From: Maribacter_C sp047345145
GTDB taxonomy: Bacteria > Bacteroidota > Bacteroidia > Flavobacteriales > Flavobacteriaceae
Length of the DNA stretch: 64,000 nt
Assembly: GCF_047345145.1 (NCBI RefSeq)
Contig: NZ_JBLFER010000003.1
Span: 333,150 to 397,149, forward strand
Direction: 5' to 3'
The notes below the pieces were generated by a model. It searched no databases. It saw only the letters and a list, made by a program, of their open reading frames with translations, and had not been told where the DNA came from. The position numbers and the translations under genes were made by a program. Shown in pieces: positions 25,225 through 33,280 of the stretch. Each line of letters starts with the position of its first letter. The first letter of the stretch is position 1.

Positions 25225-26216
25225 GAACCTTAGCGATAATATTTTTTAGTTTTCTTTTCCTAACGGGATACGCTCAGCAGCGTGAGCTAGTTACGGTTAA
25301 GAAGACTTTAAAGTTGATGGGAAGTCGATTTGAAATCACTGTGGTAACTCCGAATGAAGAGCTTGGCTATATAAATATCGAAGAGGCAATAGCAGAAATC
25401 ACAAGAATTGAAAAGATGATTTCTTCATGGGATAAAGAGTCAGAAACCTACCTGATTAATACAAACGCGGGAATCAAGCCTGTAAAAGTCAGCAGAGAAT
25501 TATACAAACTAATTGAAAGATGTAAGCAGATTTCAGAGCTGACCGATGGAGCTTTTGATATATCATATTCTTCTATGGACAAAATCTGGAAGTTTGATGG
25601 TAAAATGACGAAAATGCCGAGTCCTGAAGAGATTAAAAAATCTGTGGATAAAGTTGGCTATGAAAACATAATACTTGACTCTAAAAAGCAAACTGTTTTT
25701 TTGAAAGATAAGGGAATGAAAATTTCTTTTGGAGCAATCGGAAAAGGATATGCTGCCGATAAAGCGAAAGAGTTTTTAGTTTCTAGGCAAGTAGTTGGTG
25801 GCATTATTGATGCCGCAGGAGATTTGTCTACTTGGGGAACAGATGTCACGGGTAAAAAATGGATCATTGGTATCGTAAACCCATTAGCAAAGGACAAAAT
25901 TGTTTCCTGGTTACCGATATTAGAATCTTCGGTCGCCACCTCAGGTAACTATGAAAAATTCGTAACATTCAAAGGCAAACGTTATTCTCATATTATAGAC
26001 CCTCGAACGGGTTATCCTTCTTCTGGTATACGTCAAGTCTCCATTTTTGCTAAAAGTGCTGAATTCTGTGATGCATTGGCCACTGCAGTTTTTATTATGG
26101 GCAAAGAAGCCGGTCTCTTTCTGATTAATCAATTAGATGGTGTTGAAGTGATTTTGTTTGATAATTTTAATAAGACGCACAAGAGCGATGGAATATTGTT
26201 TGAGAGAGATCCTTAA
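25221..26216 (+). CDS. apbE: FAD:protein FMN transferase (ApbE-like)
   Basis: I take GTG 25221, overlapping the preceding stop, giving 331 residues with a signal peptide (AIIFFSFLFLTGYAQ). ApbE marks: LMGSRFEITV near residue 32, ISFGAIGKGYAADKA around 172, DAAGDLSTWG around 197 and the SHIIDPRTGYPSS motif around 260, then AEFCDALATAVFIMG. It binds FAD and Mg2+ and attaches FMN covalently to Ser/Thr of target proteins outside the cytoplasm. An upstream in-frame TTG at 25212 is less likely. The next genes (DUF4266, DUF3570) are candidate partners or targets. Confidence 0.9.
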   Translation: MRTLAIIFFSFLFLTGYAQQRELVTVKKTLKLMGSRFEITVVTPNEELGYINIEEAIAEITRIEKMISSWDKESETYLINTNAGIKPVKVSRELYKLIERCKQISELTDGAFDISYSSMDKIWKFDGKMTKMPSPEEIKKSVDKVGYENIILDSKKQTVFLKDKGMKISFGAIGKGYAADKAKEFLVSRQVVGGIIDAAGDLSTWGTDVTGKKWIIGIVNPLAKDKIVSWLPILESSVATSGNYEKFVTFKGKRYSHIIDPRTGYPSSGIRQVSIFAKSAEFCDALATAVFIMGKEAGLFLINQLDGVEVILFDNFNKTHKSDGILFERDP

Positions 26217-26226
26217 CTTTAAGTTT

Positions 26227-26436
26227 ATGAAAAAAGCACTTTTGATTATTTGTCTGGCATTATTTGTAACATCTTGTGTAGCAGTAAAGGAGTATGAAAA
26301 AGTATACATAAACGATGAAGAAATGCTTTTATCGGCTAAAGGAATGGAGCGTTTCGAAACCAATTTTCAGATTTATCGTGAGGCTGCTGCAGGTGCTAAT
26401 GGTGGAAAAAGTGGGGGAGGTTGCGGATGTAATTAA
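26227..26436 (+). CDS. DUF4266 lipoprotein with Cys-rich tail
   Basis: The open frame extends upstream, but ATG 26227 gives a proper lipoprotein signal (MKKALLIICLALFVTSC, lipid Cys at 17) and a 69-residue product starting 10 bp after apbE. AVKEYEKVYINDEEM and the C-terminal GGKSGGGCGCN tail are typical of DUF4266. The two terminal cysteines could bind metal or form a disulfide. The family almost always sits next to DUF3570 and apbE. Function unknown. Confidence 0.85.
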   Translation: MKKALLIICLALFVTSCVAVKEYEKVYINDEEMLLSAKGMERFETNFQIYREAAAGANGGKSGGGCGCN

Positions 26437-26485
26437 GTGAGGTCTTTTGTAAGATAACGCAGCAAAAGAAACTCACAGAACTTAC

Positions 26486-26514
26486 CCTGAGCACAGCCGA
26501 AGGGTCTCCATTCT
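26486..26514. repeat. Short dispersed palindrome CCCTGAGC...GAAGGG
   Basis: ACCCTGAGCACAGCCGAAGGGT is an inverted sequence (ACCCT/AGGGT outer arms) of a type often found between genes in Bacteroidota. It lies between DUF4266 and DUF3570. Confidence 0.45.
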
Positions 26515-26554
26515 TAAAAACATTTGGTTATCTGAACCCAAAAACAAGAGACAT

Positions 26555-27832
26555 TTGAAAAAAAAACTACTTCTTCTATCTATCCTCAGTACATTTTTTG
26601 GATTCACCCAAGAAGATACTTCATATAAAAAAAGAGTTTTAGAAGCTGCTGAAATTGACCTGTTATTTAGTTACTACGGTCAAGATGGCAAAAATGCAGC
26701 GGTTACCGGAGGAGAAGGTACTGAAGAATTAACAGATGCTACCTCAAGTATCGTCGTTCGAATTCCGATAGGTGAAGATGATATAATTACGGTAGATGCT
26801 GGCATATCTGCCTATACTTCTGCCTCGTCTAGTAATGTAAATCCTCTTGATGGCGACGTGAATCGGAATGCGAGTCCGTTTAGTGCTTCTTCTGGGGCTT
26901 CTCGTCAAGATGTGCTTTCTTATTTTAATCCTAGCTATTCTCATAGTTCTGATGATCGCAATACTATCGTAAATGCCAATGCATATGTTTCTGCTGAGTA
27001 CGATTATTTTTCGGTAGGTTTTGGAGGAGGCTATACACGATTATTTAATGAAAAGAATACAGAATTTTCGATAAACGCCCAAGTGTATTTGGACAAATGG
27101 AATCCTCAGTATCCTGTTGAATTGAGAGACGGGTTTTTCGACTCTCGCATCACAGGAGTTGGCATTTACACCCCTAATTTTAATGTGTTTGAAAAAGAAA
27201 CTAGAAACTCATATTCTGTTTCATTAGGTCTTTCTCAAATTCTAAGCAAGCGATTACAAGGTTCAATTTTTATGGATTTGGTTTCGCAAAGCGGATTGCT
27301 GAGTACTCCGTTTCAACGCGTGTATTTTGGGGATGCATCAAACTTCTTTATCGAAGATTTTCAACTAGCGGATGACGTTGAGCGATTACCAGATGCTCGT
27401 TTTAAAATACCAATTGGAGCTAGATTAAATTATTATATAAATGATCGATTTGTTCTTCGGAGTTATTACAGATTTTATACAGATAATTGGGGAATTACCG
27501 CCCATACAGTGAACTTGGAAGTGCCTATAAAGTTAAGCGATAAATTTACGGTTTATCCTTCTTATCGTTATTACAAACAAACAGCCGCAGATTATTTTTA
27601 TGCGAAAGATGTGGCTTTATCAACGACCGAGTTTTATACTTCCGACTATGATTTGTCAGGCTATAACGCGAATCAATATGGAATGGGAATTCGCTACAAA
27701 GATATTTTCACGAAAACCAAAATCCTCACTTTCGGATTGAAGACCCTAGATCTTCGAGTTAACAAATATGATCGCAGCGACGGATTGAACGCATTTATCG
27801 TTTCTTTTGGGACTACTTTTGTAGGGAATTAA
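26555..27832 (+). CDS. DUF3570 outer-membrane-type protein
   Basis: 425 residues from TTG 26555 (MKKKLLLLSILSTFFGFTQ signal). The body has alternating aromatic/polar strands and ends in VSFGTTFVGN, as expected for an outer-membrane beta-barrel. The N-terminal part carries DGKNAAVTGGEGTEEL (around 44-59) and SGASRQD (113-119), both usual DUF3570 features. SGAS resembles the S/T-G-A-S/T core of flavinylation sites, so it could be the ApbE target; this is a guess. Its last 20 bases overlap the convergent ABC gene. Confidence 0.85.
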   Translation: MKKKLLLLSILSTFFGFTQEDTSYKKRVLEAAEIDLLFSYYGQDGKNAAVTGGEGTEELTDATSSIVVRIPIGEDDIITVDAGISAYTSASSSNVNPLDGDVNRNASPFSASSGASRQDVLSYFNPSYSHSSDDRNTIVNANAYVSAEYDYFSVGFGGGYTRLFNEKNTEFSINAQVYLDKWNPQYPVELRDGFFDSRITGVGIYTPNFNVFEKETRNSYSVSLGLSQILSKRLQGSIFMDLVSQSGLLSTPFQRVYFGDASNFFIEDFQLADDVERLPDARFKIPIGARLNYYINDRFVLRSYYRFYTDNWGITAHTVNLEVPIKLSDKFTVYPSYRYYKQTAADYFYAKDVALSTTEFYTSDYDLSGYNANQYGMGIRYKDIFTKTKILTFGLKTLDLRVNKYDRSDGLNAFIVSFGTTFVGN

Positions 27833-28478
27833 AACTGATATATCCTTCATTCTCGAGATCTTGCCTTGATTGTATCAGTTTGGAAGACCCATTTTTTATG
27901 AGGTAAATCGTATCGCTAACATCTAAAATTTCGCGATAAAAATGATCAGTAATCAGTACGGCACTTTTGTTTTTCTTCTCTTGAATAATGGTTTTGAATT
28001 TTTCAATATAAAGCGGAGCTATAAAGGAAAAGGGCTCATCTAATAAAATAATCTCCTTTCCAGAATTTAGAATAAGATAGGTTTCAATAACTCGAAGTTC
28101 TCCGGAAGAAATTTCATTGGTTCTACTGTTTTCGTGGATTTTAAAAGATTCAAAGATGCTTGTGAAAATCTTCCAGTCTGATAGAAATAAATGAAAGACC
28201 TTTTTAAGAGAAATATTGTTTGGTAATAATTGATGCTGAGGAAGATAGGCAACTTTTCCGGTCTTAAATAAGTTAGTTTTTAGATATTTTTCATCTATTC
28301 TTACGTTTTTATATTTTGGTTTTAAATCGCCAAAGAGAATCCGTAAAAGACATGTTTTTCCACATCCATTTCTTCCTAAAACTCCTGTTACTTTGCCAGT
28401 TTCTGCTTTTAGGTACACCCCATAAAGTATCTTCTTGTCGTCAAAGTTAAGTTCAACACTATCAATTTCTATTTTCAA
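27813..28478 (-). CDS. ABC transporter ATP-binding protein
   Basis: 221 residues from a TTG start (28478). Walker A GRNGCGKT around residue 36, Q-loop PQHQLL around 81, signature SSGELR around 126, Walker B EIILLDEP around 145 and switch His in ITDH around 176 are all present. The length is that of a stand-alone ATPase subunit. Its start overlaps the stop of a 100-aa membrane protein, the only apparent partner; no normal permease gene is nearby. Convergent 20-bp overlap with DUF3570. Confidence 0.88.
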   Translation of the reverse strand: MKIEIDSVELNFDDKKILYGVYLKAETGKVTGVLGRNGCGKTCLLRILFGDLKPKYKNVRIDEKYLKTNLFKTGKVAYLPQHQLLPNNISLKKVFHLFLSDWKIFTSIFESFKIHENSRTNEISSGELRVIETYLILNSGKEIILLDEPFSFIAPLYIEKFKTIIQEKKNKSAVLITDHFYREILDVSDTIYLIKNGSSKLIQSRQDLENEGYISFNSLQK

Positions 28479-28777
28479 AATTGATTCTGTATTAGAACTA
28501 TTACTACTGCAAAAATGGTATCAAAAATAAAAGCGGTAAGAAAAAGAATAACCGATGAAATTCCGAAGTTTTTATAAAAAATCAACTTTTGTCGTAAACC
28601 TGGGGCAATATGAGCTGCCAACAAAATTCCGAAGAGCAAAAATTTCAAAGAAATTATCAATAATAGTGACATTTTTAAAAACAAAAACCATACTGTGACC
28701 AGTAGGCTAGTGAGGAGAAACTTCCTGTAAAAGTGAAATCCTAGTTGAAGTGTTTTTAAACTAAAAATGTGCTGCAT
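28475..28777 (-). CDS. Small membrane protein, putative partner of the ABC ATPase
   Basis: 100 residues with strongly hydrophobic stretches at about 18-36, 38-58 and 74-97, so three helices are likely. No family recognised. The stop (TGA) shares two bases with the TTG start of the ATPase gene, so the two proteins are probably made in fixed ratio and may work together. At 100 residues it is far smaller than a usual ABC permease. Confidence 0.65.
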   Translation of the reverse strand: MQHIFSLKTLQLGFHFYRKFLLTSLLVTVWFLFLKMSLLLIISLKFLLFGILLAAHIAPGLRQKLIFYKNFGISSVILFLTAFIFDTIFAVVIVLIQNQF

Positions 28778-28844
28778 CTAATTCTACCGATATCTTTAAA
28801 TGTACAAATTTATTGTAAATTCGCAATCCAAGTGATGTTAGATT

Positions 28845-29921
28845 ATGATAGATAAATTGAACATTGTAAAACAACGTTTTGATGAGGTTTCTGACCTGAT
28901 TATTCAACCTGATGTGATATCAGATCAGAAGCGCTACGTAAAGTTAACAAAGGAATATAGCGACCTTAAAGACCTTGTCGCAAAGCGAGATTTATATTTG
29001 GAATTAACTGGTAATATTGAAGAAGCTGAGGAAATTATTGCAGATGGTAGTGATCCTGAAATGGTTGAAATGGCCAAAATGCAATTGGATGAAGCGAAGG
29101 AAGGCATCCCCAAGTTGGAAGAAGAGATAAGGTTGATGTTAATTCCGAAAGACCCAGAAGATGCCAAAGATGTGGTTATGGAGATCCGTGCTGGAACTGG
29201 GGGAGATGAGGCTAGTATTTTTGCTGGAGACCTTTTCCGTATGTATACCAAATATTGCGAATCAAGAGGTTGGAAAACCAATGTCATTGATTTAAGTGAA
29301 GGAACTAGTGGAGGTTATAAAGAAATTCAATTTGAAGTTTCTGGAGCTGATGTTTACGGGACTTTGAAGTTTGAAGCAGGTGTGCACCGCGTGCAACGAG
29401 TACCACAAACAGAAACGCAGGGTAGAGTGCATACAAGTGCCGCTACAGTAATGGTGCTTCCTGAAGCAGAGGATTTTGATGTACAGATTGACCCGAAAGA
29501 TGTTCGTATTGATTTTTTCTGTTCTTCTGGTCCTGGAGGTCAGTCGGTGAACACCACCTATTCTGCGGTTCGTTTGACGCATATTCCAACAGGCTTGGTA
29601 GCACAATGTCAAGACCAAAAATCTCAGCATAAAAATAAAGACAAAGCTTTTCGAGTTTTACGCTCGCGTTTGTATGATTTAGAACTTGCTAAAAAGCAAG
29701 AAGAGGATGCAGCGAAACGGAATTCTCAGGTAAGTAGTGGTGACCGTTCTGCAAAGATCAGAACTTATAACTATGCGCAAGGCAGAGTTACAGATCACCG
29801 CATCGGACTCACACTTTATGATTTGCAGAATATTATTAACGGTGATATTAAAAAAATAGTAGAAGAATTGAGAGCTGTTGAGAATACAGAGAAACTGAAA
29901 GAAGCCTCTGAGACTTTTTAA
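28845..29921 (+). CDS. prfA: Peptide chain release factor 1
   Basis: 358 residues, full length. The GGQ motif (SSGPGGQSVNTTYSAV, around residue 228), the RVPQTETQGRVHTSA segment carrying the P-x-T codon-recognition tripeptide of RF1, and SQHKNKDKAFRVL are diagnostic; RF2 would have SPF. It ends translation at UAA and UAG. Divergent from the ABC pair; followed by a palindromic repeat and pyrF. Confidence 0.95.
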   Translation: MIDKLNIVKQRFDEVSDLIIQPDVISDQKRYVKLTKEYSDLKDLVAKRDLYLELTGNIEEAEEIIADGSDPEMVEMAKMQLDEAKEGIPKLEEEIRLMLIPKDPEDAKDVVMEIRAGTGGDEASIFAGDLFRMYTKYCESRGWKTNVIDLSEGTSGGYKEIQFEVSGADVYGTLKFEAGVHRVQRVPQTETQGRVHTSAATVMVLPEAEDFDVQIDPKDVRIDFFCSSGPGGQSVNTTYSAVRLTHIPTGLVAQCQDQKSQHKNKDKAFRVLRSRLYDLELAKKQEEDAAKRNSQVSSGDRSAKIRTYNYAQGRVTDHRIGLTLYDLQNIINGDIKKIVEELRAVENTEKLKEASETF

Positions 29922-29931
29922 TATTTTTAAT

Positions 29932-30001
29932 GTCCGTTCGAGCGCAGTCGAGAACTGACGGACACGCTAGGTGAAAACCTCTCGACTGCGCTCGAGGAGA
30001 C
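29932..30001. repeat. Dispersed palindromic element (copy 2), perfect 16-bp inverted repeat
   Basis: TCGAGCGCAGTCGAGA at 29938-29953 is matched exactly by its reverse complement at 29980-29995 around a 26-base loop. Compared with the copy at 1116-1182 the stem has one base pair swapped (G-C to C-G) on both arms. It lies between prfA and pyrF. Confidence 0.8.
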
Positions 30002-30009
30002 ATACATTT

Positions 30010-30831
30010 ATGACTACAGAAGAGTTAGTACAGCAAATCCATAAAAAACAGTCCTTTCTTTGCATTGGTTTAGACACCGATTTGGAGAAAATTCCCGCTC
30101 ATTTATTAGAAGAAGAAGATCCTATTTTTGCTTTCAATAAAGCAATTATTGATGCTACCCATCATTTGTGTGTTGCCTATAAACCAAATACAGCGTTCTA
30201 TGAGGCTTACGGCATCAAAGGTTGGCAGGCTTTGGAAAAGACAATTCAATACTTGAATACTAATCATCCGGAAATTTTTACAATAGCTGATGCAAAACGG
30301 GGAGATATAGGTAACACTTCTACACGATACGCAAAAGCCTTTTTTGAAGATTTGGAGTTTGATTCTGTTACGATTGCTCCTTATATGGGTAAAGATTCCG
30401 TTGAACCCTTCTTAGCATTTAAAAATAAGCACACCATCTTGTTGGCTTTGACCTCTAATCAAGGAGCGTACGACTATCAAACGAAGATGTTAGATGGACA
30501 AGAGCTCTATAAAACAGTTTTAGAAACTTCACAGGCTTATGAAGGTGCAGAAAATTTAATGTACGTAGTTGGAGCTACAAAGGCTAGCTTTTTGAAAGAA
30601 ATACGTGAATTGGTACCCGATAATTTCTTATTGGTTCCTGGAGTGGGAGCACAAGGTGGTAGTTTAGAAGAAGTATGCAAATACGGAAAGAACAATCAAG
30701 TGGGATTGCTCATAAATTCCTCTAGGGGAATTATATACTCTTCTGATAATCGAGATTTTGCAGAAGCTGCTGCAGAAAGTGCTAAAAAAATTCAAGTCCA
30801 AATGCGGGGGGAGCTGGGGAAACCAAAATAG
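30010..30831 (+). CDS. pyrF: Orotidine 5'-phosphate decarboxylase (type 2)
   Basis: ATG 30010 gives 273 residues (MTTEELVQQIHKKQSF); a longer frame to 29971 runs into the palindromic repeat and is rejected. CIGLDTDLEKIP near residue 19, YKPNTAFYEAYG near 63, the catalytic DAKRGDIGNTSTRYA near 97 and VPGVGAQGGSLEEV near 214 are those of the PyrF type 2 group. It converts OMP to UMP in pyrimidine synthesis. It converges with a 62-aa gene whose stop begins at the next base. Confidence 0.93.
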   Translation: MTTEELVQQIHKKQSFLCIGLDTDLEKIPAHLLEEEDPIFAFNKAIIDATHHLCVAYKPNTAFYEAYGIKGWQALEKTIQYLNTNHPEIFTIADAKRGDIGNTSTRYAKAFFEDLEFDSVTIAPYMGKDSVEPFLAFKNKHTILLALTSNQGAYDYQTKMLDGQELYKTVLETSQAYEGAENLMYVVGATKASFLKEIRELVPDNFLLVPGVGAQGGSLEEVCKYGKNNQVGLLINSSRGIIYSSDNRDFAEAAAESAKKIQVQMRGELGKPK

Positions 30832-31020
30832 TCACACCAAATTTTCTAGTATCTTTTTGATTTTTTGAGCTTTACCTTCAAAATACTCTACGAGCTTTGC
30901 ATCATTAATGGTTGATGCTCTTTCCATAAAATTTTGGTACTGATATTCCAAAAGGTGAACAGCTTGTCTTCCGTTATTCATAGGTGTAACTGCACCTACT
31001 TTGCAATATTGATTTTCCAT
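30832..31020 (-). CDS. Conserved small hypothetical protein, 62 aa
   Basis: A soluble, helical, charged protein (MENQYCKVGAVTPMNNGRQ at the start, KLVEYFEGKAQKIKKILENL at the end). No domain recognised. The frame fits exactly between pyrF (stop adjacent) and the upstream gap and has protein-like composition, so I regard it as real. Function unknown. Confidence 0.6.
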   Translation of the reverse strand: MENQYCKVGAVTPMNNGRQAVHLLEYQYQNFMERASTINDAKLVEYFEGKAQKIKKILENLV

Positions 31021-31252
31021 AGTCTTAATACTTTGTTCTGATAAAGATACGGGCAGAATGCATTTTTAGACGTAAAGAATCGTCATATTTGACTATAAAT
31101 CAGTTCTTTTGAAGTTTTCTTAACAGTTTCGCAATCTAACGATGATATTGCCATTCGATGATTCTGTTAAATAATCAGTTAAAAGGGAAATCTCTCATAA
31201 AAGTTTTTATACCTTGCGATGTTGACTTTTTAGCAACACAAGAGAGAGCACT

Positions 31253-32095
31253 TTGTTAAATTACACTACATATACTCATCAAGAATCTACCACTTGGGTG
31301 ACCTTCGTTCATGGAGCGGGAGGTAGTTCTTCTATTTGGTTCAAACAAGTGCGTGAGTTCAGAAAACATTTTAATGTTCTTCTTCTTGATTTACGCGGTC
31401 ACGGAAACTCGAAGCCTACTTTAAAAGATGCCTTTAATGATCAATATACATTTGATTCAATTACTGATGATATTGTAGAAGTTGTGAATCATTTAAAAAT
31501 TAAGAAATCACATTTTGTGGGTATCTCCTTAGGTACTATTCTTATTCGAAATATAGCAGAGCGTTATCCTAATATGGTTGAAAGCATGATCATGGGTGGG
31601 GCAATAATGAAGCTTAATTTTAGATCACAAGTTTTGATTCGTTTGGGAATTATTTTTAAGTCAATAGTGCCTTACTTATGGCTTTATAAATTCTTTGCTT
31701 TTGTAATCATGCCCAATAGAAATCACAAAGAATCGCGACTTCTTTTTGTGAGAGAAGCTAAAAAGTTATACCAAAAAGAGTTTATCAGATGGTTTAAATT
31801 GACAGCTGAAATAAATCCTTTACTTCGTTTTTTTAGAACTGCAGATATTAAAATTCCAACGTTATATGTTATGGGAGGAGAAGATTATCTTTTTCTTCCA
31901 TCTGTAAAAAAAATAGTCGATAAACATACCAAGTCAAGCTTAATCACAATAGAAGATTGCGGCCATGTGGTAAATGTGGAGCAACCTCAGATTTTTAATA
32001 GGCTGGTTATCAATTACGTCTCAGACATAAGTTGGGAATCTATTCTTGTTCAGAAAACTTTGAAACAAGAAAAATCACTTCTTTCCAAAGTATAG
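31253..32095 (+). CDS. Alpha/beta hydrolase
   Basis: 280 residues from TTG 31253. The oxyanion HGAGGSS segment around residue 19, LDLRGHGNS around 46, the nucleophile elbow GISLGT (Ser around 96), Asp in MGGEDYLF around 205 and His in DCGHVVNVE around 232 form the catalytic set. No signal peptide. Substrate not predictable. A 397-bp non-coding gap follows. Confidence 0.85.
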   Translation: MLNYTTYTHQESTTWVTFVHGAGGSSSIWFKQVREFRKHFNVLLLDLRGHGNSKPTLKDAFNDQYTFDSITDDIVEVVNHLKIKKSHFVGISLGTILIRNIAERYPNMVESMIMGGAIMKLNFRSQVLIRLGIIFKSIVPYLWLYKFFAFVIMPNRNHKESRLLFVREAKKLYQKEFIRWFKLTAEINPLLRFFRTADIKIPTLYVMGGEDYLFLPSVKKIVDKHTKSSLITIEDCGHVVNVEQPQIFNRLVINYVSDISWESILVQKTLKQEKSLLSKV

Positions 32096-32390
32096 AATAT
32101 GCTCTTCAGTATCATTTCTACTTCAAAACAGTTATAAATTGATTGATTTTGAATTTAAACCGATACTCTATTTCAAATTTAAAAAGAATTGCTAGCACCT
32201 TCACGCAGCTTATCGTCTTGAATTATATGGCATATTAGATTATGTAATGTGCGACTCTGAATGTTGATAGCTAATTCAAATAATTACTCTAAAAACTGAG
32301 ACAGAAGTTCTTTTTTAGAAGTAAAACTTCAGAGCCGCTTTTTTTACATTAATTGGAGATTGAAATCAAAGTAACAATCTTCAATGCATT

Positions 32391-32451
32391 CAATAGGAAA
32401 CACTTATCAACGTTTCCTTAATCCGAAGTAAGTTTACGGTTGATTTACAGA
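32391..32451 (-). promoter_or_regulatory. Three-copy SusCD-locus element, copy A
   Basis: Aligns to 38321-38378 and 37944-37990 with a single 1-base gap. On the minus strand: CTGTAAATCAACCGTAAAC (two GTAAA units 11 bp apart), then TCGGA, then a GTTTCCT/AGGAAAC dyad (32395-32401 and 32412-32418). It follows the last gene of the locus. The remaining part of the gap 32096-32390 aligns weakly with 38200-38320 (shared TTCAAATAA and CTTCAGA blocks); I see no gene there. Confidence 0.65.
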
Positions 32452-32492
32452 TAATGCTTTTTGTTTTTTTGCAATTTTCAAATAAGCCTTGC

Positions 32493-33188
32493 TTATTGTA
32501 GATTGAAATAAGAGTTGAAAATTTTGATCAAATCTTCTTTTTGATCTGTTTTCAACTTTTCATGTTTGATGAATTTCTCCATGTATTTTGCCTGGTCTTT
32601 AAATAGGATAGCAAGTTTTTTTCCTTTTTTTGGAACCTCTATTAATATTGAAGAATTTGAGATGAAATCTGTTATATGAAATATGGTGTTTCCTTTTTTG
32701 AATTTCCCTGGTACGTCTTGTTCGTAGCTACTTGTTGATTTTTTTGCAGGTATGTAGATAATTCTTTCTTTTAAGTAAAGTCTAAAGTTTTCATTCCCAT
32801 ATAACTTTTCAAAGAAAGTAATAGACTTGTTGCCATTTTCATCAATAAAAGAATGAGTTTCATAGGTTTTGTTTGAGCCATCTAGAAGTTTCACGGTGTA
32901 ATCGTAAGATTGAGATAAGGTTAAAACTTTGTTGTTTTCATCTTTAATCTCAATCGTATTTTCTACTACGTTGAAACGCACAAGTTGTGTTTCGGTAATT
33001 CCATTTATTGTTGCAGGAGTAAATTGCTCCGTTAGATAACGCAATCCTTCAGCTTCATCATCGTACTTTTTTGTATTGGTGCCTACGTAGTAGACCAATT
33101 CGTTCAGAGATCCATTATTGGTCTGCTGTATCTGCGCAGAAGCTGAAATACTGATAAGATAAAACGCAATTATAACATATATTTTCAT
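32493..33188 (-). CDS. Exported protein of unknown function in the SusCD operon
   Basis: 231 residues with a signal peptide (MKIYVIIAFYLISISASAQ). The mature part is beta-rich at first (GSNKTYETHSFIDENGNKS around residue 100) with a lysine-rich helical C-terminus. I do not recognise a family. It follows susD on the same strand after 92 bp and may be co-transcribed. It could be a surface or periplasmic accessory of the transporter; no enzyme motif is visible. Confidence 0.7.
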   Translation of the reverse strand: MKIYVIIAFYLISISASAQIQQTNNGSLNELVYYVGTNTKKYDDEAEGLRYLTEQFTPATINGITETQLVRFNVVENTIEIKDENNKVLTLSQSYDYTVKLLDGSNKTYETHSFIDENGNKSITFFEKLYGNENFRLYLKERIIYIPAKKSTSSYEQDVPGKFKKGNTIFHITDFISNSSILIEVPKKGKKLAILFKDQAKYMEKFIKHEKLKTDQKEDLIKIFNSYFNLQ

Positions 33189-33280
33189 GGTTCATTTTTT
33201 TAGACTTTATAAAAGGATAAGCCGCCAAAATTTTAGTTTGACGGCTTATTACTTAGTGGATTCGTATTGATTTCTAGAAA

